From Bolinopsis microptera (taxonomy: Eukaryota; Ctenophora; Tentaculata; Lobata; Bolinopsidae), in contig NC_087081.1 in the NCBI RefSeq assembly GCF_026151205.1, positions 17,151,058-17,215,057 of the forward strand: a stretch of DNA of 64,000 nucleotides, read 5' to 3'. A program made the translations under genes and the position numbers. Below, piece by piece: positions 24,101-33,200 of this stretch; the stretch's first letter is position 1; each line of letters opens with the position of its first letter. The notes beneath the pieces are model-generated. The model was not told the origin of the DNA, did not search any database, and was given only the letters and a program-made list of their open reading frames with translations.

Positions 24101-27100
24101 GAAATTTACCAAACTTTAATATCTACCTTAAAAGAAAAATACCTACCTATGTCAATGTCTACCTGTAATACACTAAATATTAGGTTAAATACATAGGTGG
24201 TGGAGTCAGCACACATTTACCAAAATCAAAAATATTTTAATAGGAGGAACCTGTGGGCCGAGAACACTGGATTAAATTTGTTGAAGGGGATTGTTTTCAA
24301 ATGACAGCTGCATTATGTCATAATCGCTTGAAGTCCATGCTGAATCATTATAAGCATGTTGCAGCTTTAGAAGTGCCTTTTTCAGGCGACTTTTAGCAAG
24401 GCTAATCTTGTAGGAGTAGTCAAAAAGCTTAAGTTTAGGTGCAATTGTGCTCCAAATTTTTGTGGATCTTGATATGAAGTCATTAGATGGGAGTTGTGAC
24501 AAGGCTACCCACCCATAGCACTGAAAACAGATTATCTGCTATTTCTAACTCACCAGTGTCAAAGGGGCACAAGTGACCATATTCATCATACACAGTAAAG
24601 TCAGTGATACGATGCTGCGGTTTTTCGTTCCACTCACTGTCACCTGACAAAAATACAAATTTTAGATCGAATTATAAATCAATTTCGTTATGATTCCCCC
24701 AATTCCTAAATCATTTATTTAGAAGAACTGAAAAATTCAGCAGATAGAACTTTTACAAAATTTCCACCAAAAGATGTAAGTTTACCATTACTGTCAGCGT
24801 CAAACAGGGACAAGGACTCTGAAGCCAATGCAATGAACTCCTCTACAGCATCAGCATCATCACCTCCGAACATCTTCAACGATTCAGAATCCAGCAGCTG
24901 ATTTGAATATAACACTTGAATGAGCTAGTACATTAAAATTCATTTAATATATTGCTGACTCAATATTTATTTTTTAAATGTATATTATATACTAACTAGA
25001 GTAGAATTTGAACGCATTTAAGTTTTGTTAACTTACTTGTTTGCAGACATCACATTTCAAAGGCTTAGATGCAAGGCTTTTCTTTTTGAGATTCTTATTT
25101 GAGTCCCCATTGTAGTTTTCTGTTTTTAAACGCTTACTTGCTGGTCCTTCTGTTAGAAATGCATTCAGAGAACCAAGCTTTTCTTTAATTTCATGTAATA
25201 CAAGGTGTTCGAAAAGCATTGTCTCAAAAGTGTTTCTCAATAACAAATTTATTATGTATAAAGGATCGGTGGGTGTAATTCGAGTTGTATGGTCAGAGGA
25301 CCCTTGATAAAATTATTCTTTGACTATTACTAAGCTTAACATTTTGAATTTTTTGTACATACAAAAACAATTTAAAATGTTTTTCAAGAACAAATTGTTC
25401 AATATATTTTGCAATTCAATAACCAATGCATGACTTAGTTAGTATTGCTCTGAAATTCCTAACCTTGTTCTGTCAGAAACATTTGGCACAAGGTTTTGAT
25501 TTGAAAAAATTAAGCCAGTGCCATTTAAAGTCATATTATAGAAAGGTCGATCTGTACAAGAGCATCAAATAGTTTGATAGTTGGGGACGAAGTGAGAGTC
25601 TCCACTCAGTGTTTCAAAACGAATAGTTGTCAACGTTTCAGCACACACCTTTGTCATAGAAAACGTTGACAACTATTTGGGGGGGGGTCCAACTACAAAA
25701 AATACGAATACGAATTTCAAATTTTAGGGGTGCGTTCGTATTTTTTCGTATTTTTTCGTATTTTTTACCAGAATTTTTGTACTTTAGAAAAAACGAAATA
25801 TCCCAGAGAAATGGATCTATAAATCCATTTGCATTGGTATTCTCCGTTGTATCTTTGTATATTACACTGTATGACATCAAAGAAGATAAATAAGACGCAG
25901 CAAAACTGGTGAACAAATGAAAATACAATACTACGATTACCTATTAATTAATAATTGGAGTTTAGCTGCTTGTCAATCTCACGTAAGCGTAAATGTCAAA
26001 ATCACTGGGATATTATCACAATTCAGATATTATGATGTATTAATTGTGATTTATAAAGGTCTTTGAATGCTACATCACAGAATATTATTGCCAAATACGC
26101 ATTACGCATACTTTTAAAGTCTGGTAAGTTGGGTTCCTAAAACGAAATTTAATAAGCTTCGGCTGAACCCATTATATATTATAATATATAGACTATATAT
26201 ATGGCACATTCATATTAATATTCTATCAGATCTATCTTTAGATAAACTTATTACACAAAGTAGTCATGGTTATAGTAACAGCTTAAATTCCTTAGGATTA
26301 AAAATAGAGAAAAACTTCAAATTCTCTTAGTGATCTTCAAAACTTCTTTTGATAGGTAAATCTTACCATCTACATCAGACTTCACCCAAACATGATAGTT
26401 ATGATGGGTAGAACAAAAGGAGTTAGTGGGTACACGGCAGACAGACGACCTGTCACCCTTGCTGAATATATGCGATGTTGACATGAACAGAGCCTGCCCG
26501 CGGAACTTGACAGCTTGCTTGAATTTTTTCTTGTCGAACCAGCCCTTGTCACCAACAGATACACGTTTACAGTCTTTTCCAAGCGATTGACATGGCCGAG
26601 AAAGTGATACCCTGACGATACTGTAGCCTTTGATTCTCCTTTGGCGTGTATGACCTGCCATTGATGACCGACCGTCGTTCATGAACTTCTCAGCAGCAGT
26701 ATCAACATGGCCTGGTACCAACGGCCGTCGGTTGTGAGAACTTCAGTTGACTGGTTATAAATCTACATTTCATCATCATCATCATTGGGAGCCTCAAGCT
26801 CAGCCTCTTCCCTGTCATCATCATCAACTAGAGTGCCAGGGAGCAATATCACAGTCCTTGTACTTAGTTGCACATTGGACTAGATAATGAACCATCCCTT
26901 CAAGGCCAGTTATAACGTCCTGGAGCCGTGATAAAGTGTTTACCTTTAGCCTTCCACTTTTCGCAAACATGATCCCCTGAAGAGGAGGAGGAGGACTGAG
27001 GAGGAGGAGGAAAGGGAAGAGGACGAGGACTGAGGAGGGGAGGAGAACTGGGGGATGACTGAGGAGGAGAAGGACTGAAGAGGACTGAGTAGGAGTCAGG

Positions 27101-30100
27101 AGGAGGAGTAAAATGATGAAGACTAAGGACGAGGAGGACTGAGGACTGAGGACGAGAGCGAGGAGGAGGACGACTGATAAGAAGGAGAAGGAGGAGGAAG
27201 AGAAGGACTGGGGAAGGACTGATGAGGAGGAGGTCTAAAGACGAGGAGGACTGAGAAGGAAGACGAGGACGAGGAGGACGACTATGAGGAGGACTGAGGA
27301 CGAGGACTGAGGAGTGGGAAGAGAACTGGGGAGATGACTGAGGAGGAGAAGGACTGAGGAGGACTGAGGAGGAGGAGGAGGAGTAAAAGGATGATGACTA
27401 AGGACGAGGAGGACTGATGACTGAGGACGAGAGCGAGGATGAGGAGGAGGACGAATGATAAGAAGGAGAAGGAGGAGGAAGAGGAGGACTGGGGAAGGAC
27501 TGATGAGGAGGAGGTCTAAAGACGAGGAGGACTGAGGACGAGGAGGACTGAGAAGGAAGACGAGGACGAGGAGGACGACTATGAGGAGGACTGAGGACGA
27601 GGACTGAGGAGGGGGAGTAGAACTAGGGGATGACTGAAGAGGAGAAGGACTGAGGACGATTGAGGAGGAGGAGGAGGAGTAAAAGGATGAGGACTAAGGA
27701 CGAGGAGGACTGAGGGCGAGAGCGAGGACGAGGAGGAGGCCGACTGATAAGAAGGATAAGGAGGAGGAGGAGGAGGACTGGGGAAGGACTGATGAGGAGG
27801 TCTGGGGGACGACTGAGGAGGAGGAGGATGACCGAGGAGTAGGAGGAGGAAGAGGACTGAGGAGGAGAAGGAGGAGGGGGAGGAGACTGAGGAGGAGGAC
27901 TGGGGGCGGACTGAGGAGGAGGAGGAGGACTGAGGAAGTAGGAGGAGGACTTAGGAAGGAGGAGGAGGAGGAGGAGGAGGACTGGGGGAGGACTGATGAG
28001 GACTGAGGAGGAGGAAGAGGACTGTGGAGGAGGACTCAGGAGGAGGACTGATGAGGAGGACTAAGGAGTAAGGACGAGAACGAGGACGACTATGAAGAGA
28101 ACTGAGGAGGAGGACTGATGAGGAGGAGAAGGAAGAGGAGAAAGAGGAGGAGGATGAGGACTGGGGACGATGAGGAGGAGGGCTCAGGAGGAGGAATACT
28201 TAAGAGGAGGAGAAGGAGGACTGATGAGAAGGAGGAGGAGGACTCAGGAGGAGGACTCAGGAGGAAGAAGACTTAGGAGGAGGAGAAGGAGGAGGAGGAG
28301 GACTGGGGAAGGACTGATGAGGAGGTCTAAAGACGAGGAGGACTGAGGACGAGGAGTACGACTATGAGGAGGACTGAGGACGAGGACTGAGGAGGGGAAG
28401 GAGACCTGGGGGAATGACTGAGGAGGAGAAGGACTGAGGACGACTGAGGAGGAGGAGGAGTAAAAGGATGAGGACTAAGGACGAGGAGGACTGAGGACTG
28501 AGGACGAGAGCGAGGACGAGGAGGAGGCCGACTAATAATAAGGAGAAGGAGGAGGAGGATGAGGAGGACTGGGGAAGGACTGATGAGGAGGAGGTCTGGG
28601 GGAGGAGACTGAGGAGGAGGACTGGGGGGATGACTGATGAGGAGAAGGACTGAAGAGGACTGAGTAGGAATCAGGAGGAGGAGTAAAAGGATGAGGACTA
28701 AGGACGAGGAGGACTGAGGACAAGAGCGAGGACGAGGAGGAGGCCGACTTATAATAAGGAGAAGGAGGAGGAGGAGGACTGGGGAAGGACTGATGAGGAG
28801 GAGGTCTGGGGGAGGACTGAGGAGGAGGAGGATGACTGAGGAGTAGGACTGGGGGAGGACTCAGGAGGAGGAGGAGGAGGACTAAGGACGAGAACGAGGA
28901 CGACTATGAAGAGGACTGAGGAGGAGGACTGATGAGGAGGAGAAGGAAGAGGAGAAGAAGGAGGAGGATGAGGACTGGGGAGGAGGAGGATGAGGAGGAC
29001 TCAGGAGGAGGAGGAGGAATACTTAAGAGGAGGAGAAGGAGGACTGATGAGAAGGAGGAGGAGGACTCAGGAGGAGGACTGGGGACGAGGCCTGAGGAGT
29101 GGGAGGAGAACTGGGGGATGACTGAGGAGGAGAAGGACTGAAGAGGACTGAGGAGGAGTCAGGAGGAGGAGTAAAAGGATGAGGAGGACTGAGGAGGGGG
29201 AGGAGAACTGGGGGGATTACTGAGGAGGAGAAGGACTGAGGACGAGAGCGAGGACGAGGCCGACTGATAAGAAGGAGAAGGATGAGGAGGACTGGGGAAG
29301 GACTGATGAGGAGGAGGTCTGGGGGAGGACTGAGGAGGAGGAGGAGAAGGAGGAAGGAGGACTGAGGAGGAGGAGGAAGACTGAGGAGGAAGAGGAATGG
29401 GGGAGGACTGATGAGAAGGAAGATGATTGTGGAGGAGGATGAGGAGGAGGACTCAGGAGGAGGACTCAGGAGGAGGACTGAGGAGGAGGAGGAGGAGGAG
29501 AACTAAGGACGAGAACGAGAACGACTATGAAGAGGACTGAGGAGGAGGACTGATGAAGAGGAGAAGGAAGAGGAGAAGGAGGAGGAGGATGGGGACTGGG
29601 GAGGAGGAGGATGAGGACTCAGGAGGAGGAGGAGGAATACTTAAGAGGAGGAGAGAGAGGACTGATGAGAAGGAGGAGGAGGACTCAGAGGACTCATGAG
29701 GAAGAAGACTTAGGAGGAGAAGAAGGAGGAGGAGGAAGACTCAGGAGGAAGAAGACTTAGGATGAGGAGGAGGAGGACTGAGGAGGAGGACTCAAGCCAA
29801 TAATAAGCATGTGTAACGATACAAATGTACTTGACTATACATTTAAGGTGCAGTGTACTATAGTGATATTATGGTATGTTTAAAGACCGGACCACAAAAT
29901 ATAACCCGGTACCTAGTGTTGTACTAATACATAATAACAAGTAACAGGGATAAAATCAATGAGCAGAAACAATCGATTTCACAAGAGGCGAAAGCACTCG
30001 GGTCTGGGAGTACATGATAACTCCAACTAGTAGTGAGCACAGTGGAAAAACACATAAAACATACTAATGGAATGTCCAATCGGTTCGTTTTCTCATCACA

Positions 30101-30249
30101 ATATATTAGCATACGTATTATGTAGGGGTTCTGGTTGAATTATATCACTTCTGAGAGGTTTTAGAGATCGATTCTGTAAATTTCTCAATTTTCCGATTTT
30201 TCCGATTCCGACTTTGGCCTCATCAACCCTCATATCGGAAATCGGGTTG

Positions 30250-30283
<34 letters not shown>

Positions 30284-33200
30284 AGTTAAATGGACCAATT
30301 TCCAATAAAACATAAAATGGATCACAATATATCCCGAATTTTAATAAAAAAACGATAAAAAGGGAGCGAATTTCAAAATTTTGTGTGGGTTCATCGTTTT
30401 TGTTGTTGCACCCCCAGGTTTTATGTATGATACATGATGGTTGAAGAAAATGAAGGCTAAACCATCGAAGTGCCTGTCTATGTCTATGAAGTGTACTGGA
30501 GGAAAGTACAATACCTATGATGCAGAGTTTGTACTAAGCGAACAACAGGTGCCGTCCATTATCCAAGCACCAATGAAGTTCCTAGGAATGTACATGTATG
30601 TAGATCTTGAGGTAAAGGAAATTCGGTCCATGATCAAGAAGAAGTTAGAGGACCTTTTGGAAACAACGTCTAATGATGAAATCACCGGTCCAATGAAGGC
30701 GTGGGTGTATAACCACCTCATCATTAGTAAGATGTCATGGGGGTTTACTGTTTATAACCTACCCATCACATTTGTGAGAGAGCTTGAGGCACTGTGTAAC
30801 AGATACCTTAAGAAGTGGCTAGGGATTGCGCATCCTTGTACCACCACCGTCCTCTACAGGAGTAGAGACCAGAAAGGATTGCAGCTGAAAAACATCTGCA
30901 CTGAGTACAAAGTCATCCAACTTATTAAAGGACACCAACTTTGTAACTCAAGTGACCCCTACATCAAAAAAGTGTACTCTAACCATAAGGCTATTGCAGA
31001 CACACAGAAGATGTGGTCTTATCCCAAAGAGCTGAAAGACCGTCAGCGCCAACTTTACTTCCAAGAGTTAGTTGGAAAACCTGCAGTTGGTACAACTGGC
31101 CTCGGGTATGGGACAAGATATGAGGACACATCAGAGAGGAAACTGCTAACCAACATGGTGAGGACCTTTGATGAAGAGACACTTATTTGTTCACTTTTTG
31201 ACAAAAAGCGGCAAAACCTCTTTCTCACATGGGAAAATACAATGACATTTGACACCACGTGGAATAACTTGATCTATCAACTTAGTCCGGAACTGTTAAA
31301 GTTTCATGTCAATGCTATTCATGACACTGCGTCAACACCTAGCAACCTAAAGCTTTGGAATAAAGCCGTTTCAGGAAACTGTAAACTCTGCAGCAAACAA
31401 GGGACACTCAATCATATCCTGACGTTCTGCAAGGTTGCACTAAGACAGGGACGTTTCAACTGGCGCCATGATCAGGTCCTACGTGAAATCATGAAGACCG
31501 TTTCATCACAGATTGAAGAGTTTAATTCCGACATCGCCAAGGAATCGAAGAGGGCACCGTCGGTCTTTCACAAGGCAGGCAATAAGCGCGAGAAGGTTAC
31601 CTTAGCTGACCCAACTCATCATAAGACCCAAAGATATTTCTTTTCAGATGCCAACGACTGGAAGATAATATTTGATGAGGATGAGAGACAGAGGAACTTC
31701 CCGCAGCACATTGCAGCTACACCACTAAGACCTGATGTAGTGATCTATTCAGATAAAGCAAAGAAGGTTTATCTAATGGTGTTCTAACCAATCTTTCCCC
31801 TTTAGCAAGATCACCCTGAACTCTACTGTGGTGAGTAGAGTGTTACACTTTGTAACTGTGCTTAGCTTTTCCTAGTATAGTTTTCAGTTAATCTTTCTAG
31901 TAAGATAGGAACTGTTATTGATATTTCTAATTGCATTTATTCTATAATGTATTGCATTACAAATTATATACGTTTTCAGATAGATTGATAACAACCATCG
32001 TGATTTCATTGCATACATCAGAGCAATAAACAGTGGTAGCAGCAAGCGCAAGCTCAAACTACAACGACGTCAACTAAAACTCAAACTACATCAACTACAA
32101 CTACGTCAACTACTGTGAGGATGTCAAAGGACACACCATCATTTGATGGGACTGGTTATAAACGGTACCGCCAGCTTGCTAAGATATGGGCAACTGTATC
32201 AACGGTGTCAGAGGAACACAAAGCAATGATACTGATCATGTTTCTCAAAGACAAAGCATTAGACATCGCTCTAACCATAGATGAAGAACTTCTTAAGACC
32301 AAGAAGGCTGATGCTGAGCCACCTGAGACTAAAGTCGGTGTTGAGCTACTTATAGCCCAGTTAGATGAGATTTACCTAGAGAGTGATGATACTCTTGGAA
32401 AATATGAAAGATTTGAAAATTTAAAAAGAAACTCAGAACAGAGAATGACTGAGTTTATCCTGATTTTCGAGAGTCTAGAACGAGAACTGAAGACAGAAGG
32501 AGTGACACTTCCTGAACTGGTGCTGGCCTATAAATTACTAAAAGCTGCCAATCTGTCCAATGCAGATGAGAAGTTAGCTAGAGCCACCTGCACAGCTATG
32601 ACAATGGAAGATATGAAGAAATCACTCATGAGATTGGCTGATTCCCAACTCAATAAATCCAAAGTAGAAGAATCTGACAGTCTTCCTATTAAAGTGAAAG
32701 CAGAGCCATGCTATCTAGCTTTAGACAATAGAAAACTTCCAACAGAAGCTGGTAAAAAAGAGACAACAGACTCAAATACTCTCCCAGAAGAGCAAATAAT
32801 GTTCAATAGGAACAGAACTGGAAACAATGTTAGAGGAAAACAGAGACCTTTTGGTCAGAGGAATGACAACAGACAGGTTTGCTACGGGTGCTACTCTCCA
32901 GGACACTGGATCAGAGACTGCCCTCTTAGAGCTCCTTTCAGACAGCCGATGAACTTCCAAAGGCCGCCTTACCAACAACACACCATGCCTAATAACCAAC
33001 ACTCAGGCTACAGACAAGGACCGCCCAACCCAGCCTATTACAACCAGCAGATTCCTTATTATCTGTCAGACATGATTCCCAACAATGAAGAGTTTTACGG
33101 ATACAACCAAGAATACTATGAAGAACCTATGCCTACAGTGAAACCCATATTCTTCCAATGGAACGTCCGTCAAGAAGAAGAAGCTGCTTTTCTAGCCGGA

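Noticed and set aside
28532-29141. Open frames in the GAGGA repeat
   Set aside because: Arg/Glu or Pro/Ser low-complexity products of a purine-rich repeat.
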